Shown here piece by piece: positions 12,400 to 43,302 of a stretch of DNA of 64,000 bases. The stretch is from the NCBI RefSeq assembly GCF_029227915.1, contig NC_079878.1, positions 15,998,001 to 16,062,000 on the forward strand. The letters are read 5' to 3'. Origin of the DNA: Hydractinia symbiolongicarpus. Taxonomy: Eukaryota; Cnidaria; Hydrozoa; Anthoathecata; Hydractiniidae. The position numbers were made by a program, and so were the translations under genes. Within the stretch, counting starts at the first letter, position 1; every line of letters begins with the position of its first letter. The notes below the pieces were generated by a model. It ran no database searches, had not been told where the DNA came from, and worked only from the letters and a program-made list of their open reading frames with translations.

Positions 12400-12990
12400 C
12401 GAATCTACAAATTTAAAAATTTCCGCGAGATAAACTTTCGCGAAATCTGAAATTGGAAAGTTTTGGAGAGATAAACTTTCGCGATTCGTGATTTTTTATG
12501 TTCTTATAAAAAAAGTGGCCTATATTTCTTATGATAGAAAAGTGTTTTTTAACGATGTAATTTTCTTTCTAATGGTATGTAAAAACTTCTATTTACAAAC
12601 TGGCTTTATCGTCAAAATCACAAAACAGATTAAACACATTTCTTTTTGCCAGTAACTCGGTTATAAGCCATACATATACATTTGAAACATCATCGCTTTT
12701 GTTTATTTCTAAGTTTATTCCAATCTCGTTCCCAGCGCCAGTTGTCTCTTTTTTATCGGGAGGGCGAGCCAAGTGAGGGCGAGTCAAGAAATAACTTTTA
12801 AAACCAGCGAATTTCTTTTAAATTTTAGTGGATAAACTTTCGCAAATCGACAATTTAGAAAGTTTGTACTGAATAAACTTTCGCGAATGGCCATTTTTGA
12901 AAGTTTCGCGAGACAAAGTTTCGCGAAAAAGGCCAAAAAACGAAATTCGCGAAAGTTTCTCTCGCAAAAGTTTCTCCGAAAAAAGTATGT
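12400..12990. repeat. Degenerate repeats of AAACTTTCGCGA
   Basis: Many direct and inverted copies of the motif AAACTTTCGCGA/TCGCGAAAGTTT at irregular spacing. A related AATTTCGCGATTT occurs near 18,738. Confidence 0.6.
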
Positions 12991-13049
12991 TATGTTGAAT
13001 TTTTTTCACAGGAATTTCAAAAATTTGACAAAAACAGAAACCTGTCAAT

Positions 13050-14280
13050 CATAGCGGTATAACCATAGCTAACTTGCCATTTCGTCTTCTATTGTTCGTG
13101 TAATCCTAAAAAACGTTTTTCTGGAAAATTAAGAAAAATGTCCTAGAACGTTCAGGAATTTCTTCGTATATGAATTTGTATTCTCTGAAGTCACCATCAA
13201 GTCATTAAATGTAACCTACTATTTTGTCCCCTATTGATATACCATTTACGATATTTGATTTATTTTATTGATTCAAAATATATTCTGGAACAAAATTTTA
13301 ATGCACTTGTATGTTTTATGTCACTGGAAGTTAAATTTTACTGACTACCCAAACAAAATAAGAAAAATGTGCACATAAACGTAACAATGTTTTATAAATC
13401 TTATGTAACTCTTTTAAATATGAAGGCTACATAAGGGCTTGGAGGAAAGAATACGGAAGGAGAAACAACTCTTTTAATTCTATTGAAACACTGCGTGAGG
13501 TTCTAGCAGGTGTCTGTATAGAAACTTAATTTGAAATTTTGGCGGTTGTGTGACTAAATTATTCGTGAATAACAATTCGCAACTATGATTGGTTATAAAA
13601 ACAATAAGTTAATTTGATGATGAATTTGATAATATTATCAAAACAAGAAGCCATATTGAAATCGGTAAAATTTCTTTTGTTTTTATGTTAACATAATTAG
13701 AGAAGAAGCACATGCTCGACACTTTTGTAAACAAAAAGAAAAAGTTTATATCTCGTTTTAAAACAACGTTCTGTTATAAGAAGTTATTTCTTTAGTTAGA
13801 ATAAACATTAATCCAGCACACATTTTGTCGGCACACGTCCGGCGCATATCTATCTATATTGTTTTTCATGATCAAAGTGGTATACTCAAGCCTGCAAAAA
13901 TAGGTTAATATCATGGTTAAACGCTTATTTCCAAACGTAATGTTGAAGTTTTTAACAGCAATGTTTACCGACTTATATTAGGCACACTTTCCATACAATA
14001 ATCTTGTGCCTGCAGCGTGTTACAGTCAGATTTCAATAGAAAAAAATTAGCCTCTATTAAAGGAGAATATGGAATTTGATCATTTTTTTGCGAAAAAGAC
14101 TCGGTCGAGCACCTCACGCACTGATTCTTTTGAAATTAAAAACAATAGAAAATTCAATACATTTAAAGCGTACAGAAATGAAGTTGTTTCTCCTTCCGTA
14201 TTCTTTCCTCCAAGATAAGGGTTATGAACCTTTTAGTCTTGATTGATTAAAAAAAATGGTCCTGTGCACCTCTGGTTTGC
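13050..14280. other. 3' flank of the arrestin gene, no gene seen
   Basis: AT-rich and without a convincing reading frame. It includes the 3' untranslated region of the minus-strand arrestin gene. No clear AATAAA could be assigned. GGAGAAACAACT with the adjacent ATTCTTTCCTCC-type sequence occurs inverted at about 13,440-13,470 and 14,185-14,215. Confidence 0.4.
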
Positions 14281-33850
<19,570 letters not shown>

Positions 33851-34573
33851 CGTCTTTTCGACTAAAACAGAAACAAAAATTGTTAAAAAAATGTCAGATG
33901 TGGATAACCGTGACTCAAACTATTATTCAAAACTCGTTCTCATTTCCTGTCTCGAAAAAACAAAAATAAAAAACAAAATAAAAGAGCTAAAGTCACCACG
34001 GTAATAATATTTTAATCATCCATTTAAAAACAACGCTGTTTTATGCTAAAAACGTCAAATTACCGCCACACCCGGTAAAATTGTTTTTATTAACAATAAA
34101 ATTGATAAAGTAGTCGAGTGAACAAGTAAACTTTTAATTTATTTTTAAGTTTATGCTGCTTTGATCTACAATTTGTGGATTTACCTGGTTTGTTATTTAA
34201 ATTAAAAGTTTTTTATTACTGCAACTTAGTAACTGAAAAAAATTTATGAAGTGTTGCGAAACAAAACGTTTTTTAATTATTCCGTTCCTATTTACGAGAA
34301 GGAGTTAAACTTTTTTCCGAAAAAAGACAATGTTCATTTAGCTTTCTGAAGGTAACATTAGCCTCTTCTTTATACAACAAAATGTTATCGCAAGTTTTCT
34401 CTTCTCGTTCATTATTTGTACAGTAAATGAAAATAAAAACAAAGAAACATACCTAAAATTATAGTCTTACGTTTACTTACGCGACAATTACTTATCACTG
34501 TGCTTCTACAAAATAAAAACAGAATGAACGATTGGTATTTGTCGAAAATTTCAACGATGGAGTGCTCTAATGA

Positions 34574-34595
34574 TATATAAACACGCTTTCACGTG
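34574..34595 (-). promoter_or_regulatory. Possible arrestin promoter: TATA-like box and E-box
   Basis: Upstream of exon 1 the minus strand has CACGTG (34,590-34,595) followed by TTATATATCA. Candidate 5' exon donors (GTAAGT, GTATGT) lie at about 34,452-34,483. Vertebrate ARRDC4 and TXNIP are driven by E-box pairs (MondoA/MLX). Only one CACGTG is seen here, so this is a weak suggestion. Confidence 0.3.
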
Positions 34596-34599
34596 AAAC

Positions 34600-36280
34600 G
34601 TCATAATTTGCTAAAAGAAAGCAAATTGGCAGATTAATAGCTCAGCACTTTTGTTACGTAAGAATTGATAATCGTAGAGAATGGGACGATATAATAACCC
34701 CTATTAATTTACTTGTTTCCCTGAAGCTTAATGCTCACTAGGCGTCTAATGGCGTTTAGTTGAGTCCAGCATGTTCTAGACGCAAATAGATAGACACATG
34801 CAAAAAAAGTTGTTTATCAAGAATACAAATTTGGTGAAAATGGAGTCTGAGTGGGTTATGCGATTTAGAAAATGTATTTTTTTTTCTACTTAAGAGAGAC
34901 ACGAAAACTAAAAAAGGAAAAAAGGAGAAAGGAGAACGACAAAATAAACTTTTTTGGATATGAAAAAGGCAGTTTCTTGGGATAATTCCTTCACTTTACA
35001 GGACAGAGAATAACTCCTAACTTTTTGAGAAACTGTTTTCAATTGTCCAAGAACATATAACTTAGAAGAACGCATTTTAAACATGCTTTCTCTTGTTTAC
35101 GATGCGGTAAACTTTGATCATTAGACGCAAAGAATTCAACGTGTCTAGTACCGTCTAGAAGTCAAACTCGCTAGGCATCTAGTCGTGTCTCGATCAGTCT
35201 ATATAATAATGTAGCTATGTCATACCTCGACAGTTAACCCTATTCGGTCCGGGGTTTTTCGAACATATTATAACAAGGGGAGAGCGAATTCCGCCCCCAC
35301 TCAATAACTTTTATAAGCTTGTCCAAATTTAATCAAACTCTGCACACTTATAGTACGTCACGAAAGGCACAAAATGGTAGCAAAATCTTTTGCTTATGTC
35401 AGCACGTTTTCTGTAATGTTATCAAAAGTTTGAAATTTGATCAAAATACGAAAATCCGTTTTTCGGAATTTTCGGGTGAAATCCGAAAAAGTTTCGGGTA
35501 GTAGGGACTCTTAGGAAGTAGAACAGGTGTAACTTTGCATTTCACTCGTAAGCCAAAATAAAATCGAGAAAGCGTTGTGGTGAATTAGATAGTTTTTTAA
35601 TTCACAGCTAATGATAAGATTTTAAAAAAGTTCCCTGTTACTCATTAAGTTATTTGACATACATTCAGAATCAGTATTTGTTTGCCAACCACTTTTTCTG
35701 ACATACTCATTTTAAAAATAACACGATTTATGACAAAAATTTACTGATCATGCAATACTTTAATTTTGACATTTGACTCGGCGTTTCAGATTATTTTTAT
35801 AAAATACTCAAAACAAACATGTCTGAATATATATTTTAAACCCTTTATCGCTCATTTAATGTCCCTGTTTTATAAATCGCACTATTAATGCCCCTTCCCC
35901 CTCTAATCAAAAAGGAATTTTTCAATTCAGGAAAATTCTCTTAATACATGGCTGTTATTTAATTTCATTTCATAATTTCATTCAGTGGTCTCTACAATAA
36001 AACACATATCGCAAGTGAGTAACTGTTTTTTGTCGGTAGATGCTTGTTTGCAAAACATTGTAACATTTTTTCTTCTGGATCCTGGATAAAAAGACACTTA
36101 CTAAACATTTTTTGTGTTATGTCGTAGATAAAAAGGGTGAATTTTTTTGCTTAATTCACCATAATTAACCGTTTTTACTGAAAAATTACCTTTGTACAAG
36201 CTAACACGTTCAAATATTTTAGTTCACTGATCCGATTTTACATTTAGCGAATAGCTAAAATTTCAAGTCGTGAAGTTGGG
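34600..36280. other. Intergenic, nothing recognised
   Basis: AT-rich with TCTAG-rich patches (GTCTAGTACCGTCTAGA near 35,140). No coding or RNA gene seen. Confidence 0.45.
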
Positions 36281-36332
36281 TAGTTAGTACGGTGGCCCAT
36301 GCTTGCCACTATTGTCGAGCAGCAGAAATAAA

Positions 36333-36415
36333 TCACTACTGCGCAGTAAAAACAATTCTACTGCGCAGTAGTCATACTTCTACTGCGCAGTAGAAAACAT
36401 TCCAGTGCGCAGTGC
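36333..36415. promoter_or_regulatory. Left cluster of CTACTGCGCAGTAG palindromes
   Basis: Four copies (two perfect or near-perfect, two partial) within 80 bp, immediately inside the left terminal repeat. Probably transposase-binding subterminal repeats. Confidence 0.7.
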
Positions 36416-36810
36416 AGACAAAACACTTTGTTACGTCGATTATACGGAACAGCAGAAAGCCTGATGACAAAGAAGATATTTTTACATATATGCGACAGAA
36501 ATTTTATATACTTTGTTTGTAAATGTTCATGAAGACTAAATATCATTGTTTCAAACACCCAAACAATTTATTTCATGTGTTTTGAATGCGTTTAGATGCG
36601 ATATGGATGTAGCAGTCGAAAAAGTAAGGTTTATCTCTTTATAATTATAATCTGATTATATTCTAATATATTTTGATAGCAGAATTTAATGATTCACACA
36701 TTTAAATGTTTAGGTATGTGAATTTCTTGCTTCTCGGGGCATAAATGAAAGCATTATTACCGTGGCCGATAAGTGCATAAAAAAATCTTTGTTGCATAAA
36801 TTTAAAAAAG

Positions 36811-37404
36811 GCGTAAAAATAATGTTATATGCATAAAAATAATGTTAAATGCATAAAAATAATGTTAAATGTGTAAAAATAATGTTATATACGTAAAAAT
36901 AATGTTAAATGTGTAAAAATAATGTTAAATGCATAAAAATAATGTTAAATGTGTAAAAATAATGTTAAATGCATAAAAATAATGTTATATGCATAAAAAT
37001 AATGTTAAATGCATAAAAATAATGTTAAATGTGTAAAAATAATGTTATATGCATAAAAATAATGTTAAATGCATAAAAATAATGTTAAATGTGTAAAAAT
37101 AATGTTAAATGCGTAAAAATAATGTTATATGCATAAAAATAATGTTAAATGCATAAAAATAATGTTAAATGTGTAAAAATAATGTTATATACGTAAAAAT
37201 AATGTTAAATGTGTAAAAATAATGTTAAATGCATAAAAATAATGTTAAATGTGTAAAAATAATGTTAAATGCATAAAAATAATGTTATATGCATAAAAAT
37301 AATGTTATATACGTAAAAATAATGTTAAATGTGTAAAAATAATGTTAAATGCATAAAAATAATGTTAAATGTGTAAAAATAATGTTAAATGCGTAAAAAT
37401 AATG
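36811..37404. repeat. 20-bp minisatellite, about 30 copies
   Basis: Unit AATGTTAAATGCATAAAAAT with variants at the GCAT/GTGT/GCGT/ACGT position and TTAAAT/TTATAT. The variant order recurs in blocks, so several units were copied together. Confidence 0.95.
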
Positions 37405-37905
37405 CTTCGCAACCACTTCTTAAATTGCGAGTGGCTACGTCTGAAGCGGCTGGACGTACTGCAACCTCGTCCCCAGGACTTGACTATTTTTTTAATAATG
37501 AATCAAGACCCGTGCAAAGACAAGAACTCTAAACTGTTTAAGCGAAAAGACGCTGATACACATACTCCTTGTTTTAATTTTTTTTAAACGTGTACAGAAC
37601 ATTGACAAAAGTTGATAGACCAATAAGAACTCGTTGCAATGGTCTATGGCTTGGTTCCGAAACAAAGAAGACGTGCGTTTACAACGTTCTATGGAGACAA
37701 ATGAAGAGTAACGCGTTTCAAACGAAGATAATGCTATCTTTAGATAACACGAGTTATCTTAAGTTAGCAAAAATATCGTCAAATTGTATTATTAACAGCT
37801 CTAATCTCAAGATAACTACAACGTAAAGATATAAATATAACATTAATATGTTATCTTAAGATTACTCGAGTTAATTACAATCAGGATATTAATGTGAATA
37901 CGCAC

Positions 37906-37989
37906 GCATTCCAAAGTCACATTAATAGAGTTATCTTAAGATAACGTTTGTTATCTTAAGATAACTGTATTAATGTGACTTTGGAATGC
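37906..37989. repeat. 84-bp near-perfect palindrome
   Basis: Both 42-bp halves read GCATTCCAAAGTCACATTAA outward-in and then a GAGTTATCTTAAGATAAC-type core, with about three mismatches. Each half contains the self-complementary GTTATCTTAAGATAAC, so the structure is a palindrome of palindromes. Confidence 0.9.
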
Positions 37990-38592
37990 CATACTTTCTC
38001 CGTATTATTATAGAGATTTTAATAACAAGATCATGGCAGACGAAAACTGGATATAAGATTTTTTTACGGAATGAGATTATTTTTATGTATATAACATTTT
38101 TTACACATATTACATTTTTTCTACGTATATAACATTTTTTTTTACGCATGTAAGATTTTTTTTACATATATAACATTTTTTTTACGCATTTTTAAAATTT
38201 ACGCAACAAAGATTTTTTTTATGCACTTGTCGGCCACGGTACATTATAGACAATTTCAAAATAAATAAGGTAAAATAAATTCAATTTTTGTTTATTGCTA
38301 AATAATGCTATCGTTTTTTTGTTTGTTTATCTTTTTACCTACATATAATCAGTTTCAGCCTATTGACACCCCTTGTTCAATGTTTTTGAAAAAGGTGTAG
38401 GTACAAATCTCATACATATATTATTCAATTGTTTATTTTGCTTCTAGATGAATGGAGAAGCAGTGCTCATTTCTTCCGACGACAACCTACGGAATGATTT
38501 GGGTTTGAAAGCCATGGGTGACATTTATTTTGTGATGAAAAGTAACAGTGGTGAATCAACAAGTCACAGAAATGAGTTAGTGCGAAACATTA

Positions 38593-40495
38593 CGGAGTTT
38601 CATACCGCGCAAGTCTGGGCGCTAGCAAAGCGCTTTGTAGGGACAAATTTTTGTCATGTTTTCATTTGTCTCGATAGCCCAAATAATTTTCATGGTCAGT
38701 TTTTCACAACTATTCTGGTTAGTGCTGCGAAAAGAGGCAGAAATGCAAAATCCTGCCTTATGGTTCTTCAAATAACTTTTTACTTTAACTGACGTTTTGC
38801 TTTTTTATTAACACGTTAAAATGGTGTTGCTAACCCTCTTTGTGGTATATTGACATGGGTAAGATGTTGGAATCGGAGAAAACTTAATTTACTGACTTTT
38901 AAAGAGACGCAAGAGAAGACATATTGTTGATGTTGGTTTTAGGGGTTAGCTTTCTGAAGTTGCAAGCTACATATACCATACATTTTGTGTTGTGGGGAAT
39001 AAAGTAATGGTTAAAACGAAACACTATTCTATCATTATCAGTGTACTTTGGCAAGAAGAAATAAAAATTACAGCTAGCTATAGAAAGACTTAAAGGAAGT
39101 TTTTTTACAGTAAGCTATAGCTAGCTAGCTATATATGGATCTGCAAGTTTGACATGGATTAACGTGGAAAAGCATTTGATAAAGGAATTATTTGCAAAGT
39201 ATAGCTAACTAGTTATATAAAAAAGAGCATAGATGAAATCGACTGAAAATAAAATGCACACTTCAATGATATAATGACTGGCTTTGACTTTTCGTTAGAA
39301 ATTATTGTATATAAATATTACATAGCTAGCTAGGAAGGGATATATATATAATAGCATGTTACACTATATTACTGTGTTCTTAATTTTGGTAAAATGCAAG
39401 AATAAATTTAGGCAAGGTCCACTTTTACAATTTTGTGATAGCTATAGTAATTTTGGTACATTGACATAAGAAAAATGTGGCAACCAAAAATATTTGACGA
39501 AAAAAGTTAAAGTCACTAAATTTGTTTAAAAAGTTGTTTTCCATTAGATGTGTTTATTTTAACCACAGTACGTTATTTTATTTTATATTTCGCAGCGGTC
39601 AAAACTTTGTACTTTACAGATTAAAATTATTCCAATGCAAGCGTAGCAATTTTTAAGGCTAAGTTGGTGTTTGAACTGCACTGTTAAGTTGAGTGATATT
39701 AGAAATTAGTTTTTATGATCCTATTTTTAGCATCTGGGCACTTACCAACCTATATATCTGATTACTGTATGAATAAGGCTACGATATATATGAGTGGCCC
39801 AGTGTGACCCCTAGCTAACAAAAACTACAACGAGACAGATACAGCCAGCTTTTTGACAATTTTTAATTTGGTTTATAAAAAATATAGGGAACTCCGCCCT
39901 GGTTAGTTAAATAAAGTTTCTAGCAAACACAAAATAAGAAATTTTGGAATTGTTTTTTAATATTATAGCTAGCTAGGTATCTGTTTAATGAGCATGAAAC
40001 TATTACTTTAGAAAAAAAACCCATTGTTTTCTTTACTGTGTTTAATGAGCTACATTATTTTGGCTGTACTACTATCTATATAAATCTTGAATGACATGCT
40101 AGCAATGCCTCTTTGATCAACACTGTGATATTTTTAAGACAATATTAAAACTTGTGATGTAACTAGCTACCAAAATAAGGTTTCTTTCTCTTTTGACTGC
40201 CAACTTTTCATGATGAGTGTACCCCACAACTTGAAGCAATTATAATAACCAAGTTTAGGTCTTGAACTTTCATAATATACAATCTTATGTCAATACTGAG
40301 TATTCTTCCTTTTAAATAATTGTAAAATCAATATATCGCGCCAGTTTAAAAAGTAAAAATACAAAAGAAAAAGTGAATAATTCTCTTCGTACTGCATGTT
40401 TTTCTTAGCAAATGCCTTACGCTCTGCGAGGGATATAAAAATTTGTCCCTACAAGCGCTTCGCTAGTGCCCAGAGCTGCGCGGTATGAAACTCCG
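38593..40495. mobile_element. 1.9-kb TA-flanked element nested in SAM exon 3
   Basis: Bounded by TA duplications (38,591-38,592 and 40,496-40,497) with about 60-bp inverted repeats starting CGGAGTTTCATACCGCGCA and ending GTAGGGACAAATTTTT. A TA duplication and long inverted repeats suggest a Tc1/mariner-type nonautonomous element. The interior has no open frame and is rich in TAGCTAGC. Confidence 0.88.
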
Positions 40496-41315
40496 TAATC
40501 AGAGCTGTTTCCGCCCCATCATCAAAAAGGGTGAAAAGCACACGGTTATTACATTTAGGTTGGCAAATTTTAGGTTTCATCCAGAAAAAAAAAAGTATGC
40601 AAGTGTCAAAAAAGCTGGTGGAGCTCGAAGTTTAGAAATGCAGAAAGATGCAAGTGTTCTTGATATTATTACTATTGCCAAGAAACATTTCTTTCCAAAT
40701 GGAACAAGTGTCCTTGGACTTGAAAATAAATTTGTGTTCAAATTAGGGAATTTCAGTTGTGACATAATTAATGATGTTGATGAAAATTCTCAGCAGCAGT
40801 TTACATTGGAAGGCTATATTGAAAAACTGACACATACACGACTGTATTTACTTTCAAAGGAAAAAAACTTTAGTGACTTAGTTGGTACCAGTGATGATGG
40901 ATATGATTTTTTTTATCAACCGAAAAAAACTTGTAACAAATGTTATACCAAGTACCGCTATATCTGCCTTAACTGCTCATTTGATGAAGATATGACCGTG
41001 ACTGATGAAAAAAACACCCTTTGTAAGTGTGGTCGAACCATGGTAGATGGATATTGCTTGCCGTGTCAACAGGATTTGGAATATCAACGTTCATTGGAAA
41101 TTGATCAAGCCAAAGTTAATCTTCAAGACTCAAGTTCCGCCAATGTAGTTGAGTTTGAAGATTCCAGTGATGAAAATGTTCCTGAGCTAACAAATGCTGA
41201 CCTACGAAATGCAAGAGTTCGCAGATTTACCAAGGCACCAATTAGATATAGACACTCAATTAGATCACCTCCTACGCCATCAGCTCACACAACACCACCA
41301 GAATCATCAGGATAA

Positions 41316-41579
41316 GGTCCTTCTACACCATCATCGCCCGGAAAAGCAAACCATGACAAGGATGAACATGAATTTGGAGATGAGGAAATCAATAGGTTTT
41401 TCGAAGAGTACACTGTGCCAGAAGACCTTTCTGAACCTGAGCAGTCAGGTGACAGTTTTTTATTAGAGGCACGAGCATTATATAAAGAGGACCAGGGTAG
41501 ACAACAGAGAGTTGTAGTTGTTCAACGTGCAAAAGGACGTTTTTGGAACATTTTGTTGCAACAAAACTTTAACTTATAA
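41316..41579 (+). pseudogene. In-frame continuation after the TAA of the SAM-domain gene
   Basis: Open for 87 codons in the same frame: Ser/Pro-rich, then acidic (EFGDEEINRFFEEYTVPEDL), then RVVVVQRAKGRFWNILLQQN before TAA at 41,577. The amino-acid character matches the sequence before the stop, which argues that TAA at 41,313 is a mutation and not the natural end. Confidence 0.6.
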
Positions 41580-41857
41580 TGAAATTTATTATGAAAAACA
41601 TACACATTATATTTGTTCTGTTCTATCTTGGAGAATTTTTGGAAAAGATATTACAGGTATTTTCTTTTGTTTTGAAAGCTATTAGAGAAGGTATATACTG
41701 TACCCAATCTATTTAAGCTCGATCTTAAGTGTTTGAGAGAAGTTTTATTGAAGAAAGTTAATATTGTATTGCTTTATTTTGTTCAAAGAAGAATATCATA
41801 TTAAACAATTTTTTTATATTTTATACTTATGCTGCATTTTTCTTCACACGTAACTGT

Positions 41858-41863
41858 TTTATT
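41858..41863 (-). terminator. Polyadenylation signal AATAAA for the integrase gene
   Basis: AATAAA on the minus strand about 28 nt after the integrase stop codon. Confidence 0.55.
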
Positions 41864-41890
41864 AAATGTTATCGGTTAAACGTATCAATT

Positions 41891-43108
41891 TCATGTACAA
41901 AATATCGGCTTCATCAAATGTCTTAGGATATTCAAGTTATTTTCATTCATCAAGATGGCTGCAAGCTCCGCGAATTCCGTCAAACAAGCGAAAGAGTTTG
42001 GGCTTTTAGCGTATATTGTAGAGATATTGTGAAGATCATGTGCAGTAACTTTCTTCCCATAATCCTGAACTCCAACTGTAGCGGACAATCGATACAAAAC
42101 ATTTGGGCAACCAGCTGGTGCTTCGCTCAATCGATTGTTCCGTATGTAGTGATTATTCCAATACTGCTTGGTGTGATCGAGACCTTCTTGTAAAACTCCA
42201 ATGAAACAAAATCGCAAAGCCTCAACATGCATTTTGTTAGAATCATCATAGAGACCTTGATCGCGGAGGTCACGGAAATAATTTATCCAGAAACTGTCTT
42301 GTTTTAAAATTGACCACCATGCTTCGATTCTCTGGTTGCTTGTCGAACGGCCATATTGGAAGCTCTTTTCTCCACCAAAACTATCCATATCATTACGGCG
42401 TAGATATTTTTGCACCGTGCATACATTTCCATTTTCTGTTCCACGATCAGCTAAAAATATGCAAAAGTATTTTTCAAAGGAGTGAGTAAGAGCCACGCTT
42501 GATACAGGAGAAAAAGATCATACCTCTTATACGCCTCGGAATTATTTTCCTGTCTTTAACAAACGTTGTGAAATAATGTGCGACAACCTTAGGATCTTTG
42601 TTCGTGTAACTGATTCTCAGCCATAGCATTTTTCTGCTGTAACCGTCAATTCCACCATGAATGTAAAATCCGAATGACTTTAATTTGTCATTCCCATCAA
42701 TGTGCCATACATCATTAGGCCCACGGTTTATGTACTTTCTTCTTTTTAATTTGTGGCGGGACCTGCGATCACATCCTTTAGGATCTATAATGGATAAGGA
42801 TTTTGTACAACAGATCGTTGGACTTGTATTCCACGTTGTAAAAGACGTTGTTGGTAGTTACGATAGCCACGATTCTCTCCCCCATTTTCAAGTATTTCCC
42901 TCATAGAAGTAATAAGCATATTTGGGTCGACTGTGACGCCTCTCCTTTTAAGGCCAAGTCGTCGCAAATTCCGATGTAGCGTTCTCATGCTCAATTCCTT
43001 TTTATAACGTTGAAAAATCAATCTTAGGATGTCATCATAAGGCAACCCATGATAAAAATAACTAGAAATGTCTCTTTCAATATCCATCTCTGAAATGACA
43101 GAACACAA
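41891..43108 (-). pseudogene. Integrase-type DDE transposase with N-terminal helix-turn-helix
   Basis: First coding block about 43,089-42,524, second exon 42,450-41,891, with a short GT/AG intron of phase 1 (donor AGAG/GTATGA, acceptor ATATTTTTAG). The N-terminus has a helix-turn-helix (YFYHGLPYDDILRLIF, LSMRTLHRNLRRLGLKRR). The catalytic core shows NDVWHIDGNDKL (first Asp) and GGIDGYSRKMLW. Exon 2 begins with ADRGTENGNV (second Asp) and then has STSNQRIEAWWSILKQ (Glu), so the D-D-E triad is intact. One base is missing near 42,800: after RSVVQ the frame reaches TAG, while the next frame continues DPKGCDRRSRHKLKRRKY. This may be a real mutation or a base error. The start could be MDIERD or an upstream exon (43,255 downward, MMADKIFEMR). 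It converges with the SAM-domain gene. Confidence 0.85.
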
Positions 43109-43302
43109 CGAAAGTCAAACTAAAAGTAGCGAAGGAGCAATCAAATTAAAATATGATTTTTTATAAAAGGAAGCACATACCAAACTTTTGATTTCAAATT
43201 TTCCTATATTCTTCTTCGTGTACTCTCGCATTTCAAATATCTTGTCAGCCATCATGGAATGCCGGAAAAATTGTCTTCACATAACTCAAAGCCCCATATT
43301 AC

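Larger units (their letters stand above)
36758..38241. mobile_element. 1.48-kb MITE nested in SAM exon 2
   Basis: Target duplication CATTAT at 36,752-36,757 and 38,242-38,247. Terminal inverted repeats of about 46 bp start TACCGTGGCCGAYAAGTGCA on both ends. Inside are a 20-bp minisatellite on the left, inverted copies of the same unit on the right (AACATTTTTTTTACGCAT) and a near-perfect palindrome at 37.9 kb. No coding capacity. The 6-bp duplication and TACSGTGGCC end resemble the host transposon, suggesting mobilisation by a related enzyme. Confidence 0.88.
36603..41315 (+). pseudogene. Transposon SAM-domain protein gene, interrupted twice
   Basis: Exon 1 36,603-36,623 (MDVAVEK, donor GTAAGG). 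Exon 2 36,714-36,757 plus 38,248-38,269 (VCEFLASRGINESII, then DNFKINK, donor GTAAAA). Exon 3 38,448-38,592 plus 40,498-41,315. Residues about 1-62 form a SAM domain (VCEFLASRGI, NGEAVLISSDDNLRNDLGL, GDIYFVM). Residues 85-200 resemble a ubiquitin-like region seen next to HECT ligases of mobile elements (TIAKKHFFPNGTS, then TRLYLLSK). Next come Cys pairs C-x2-C-x7-C-x2-C and C-x-C-x8-C-x2-C, then a Ser/Thr/Pro/acid-rich tail. TAA at 41,313 ends the frame, but the same frame stays open for 87 more codons, ending with RVVVVQRAKGRFWNILL, which recalls the start of a HECT domain. Both breaks are insertions with target duplications, and the frame is exact across each after removing the insert. Function is inferred from domains only. 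Confidence 0.75.

Noticed and set aside
34574-34595. Carbohydrate response element of the ARRDC4/TXNIP type
   Set aside because: Needs two E-boxes five bases apart. Only one CACGTG is present.
36811-37404. CRISPR-like array
   Set aside because: Contiguous 20-bp units without spacers, in a eukaryotic MITE.
40577-40765. Minus-strand frame of 62 codons
   Set aside because: Shadow of the SAM-domain gene.
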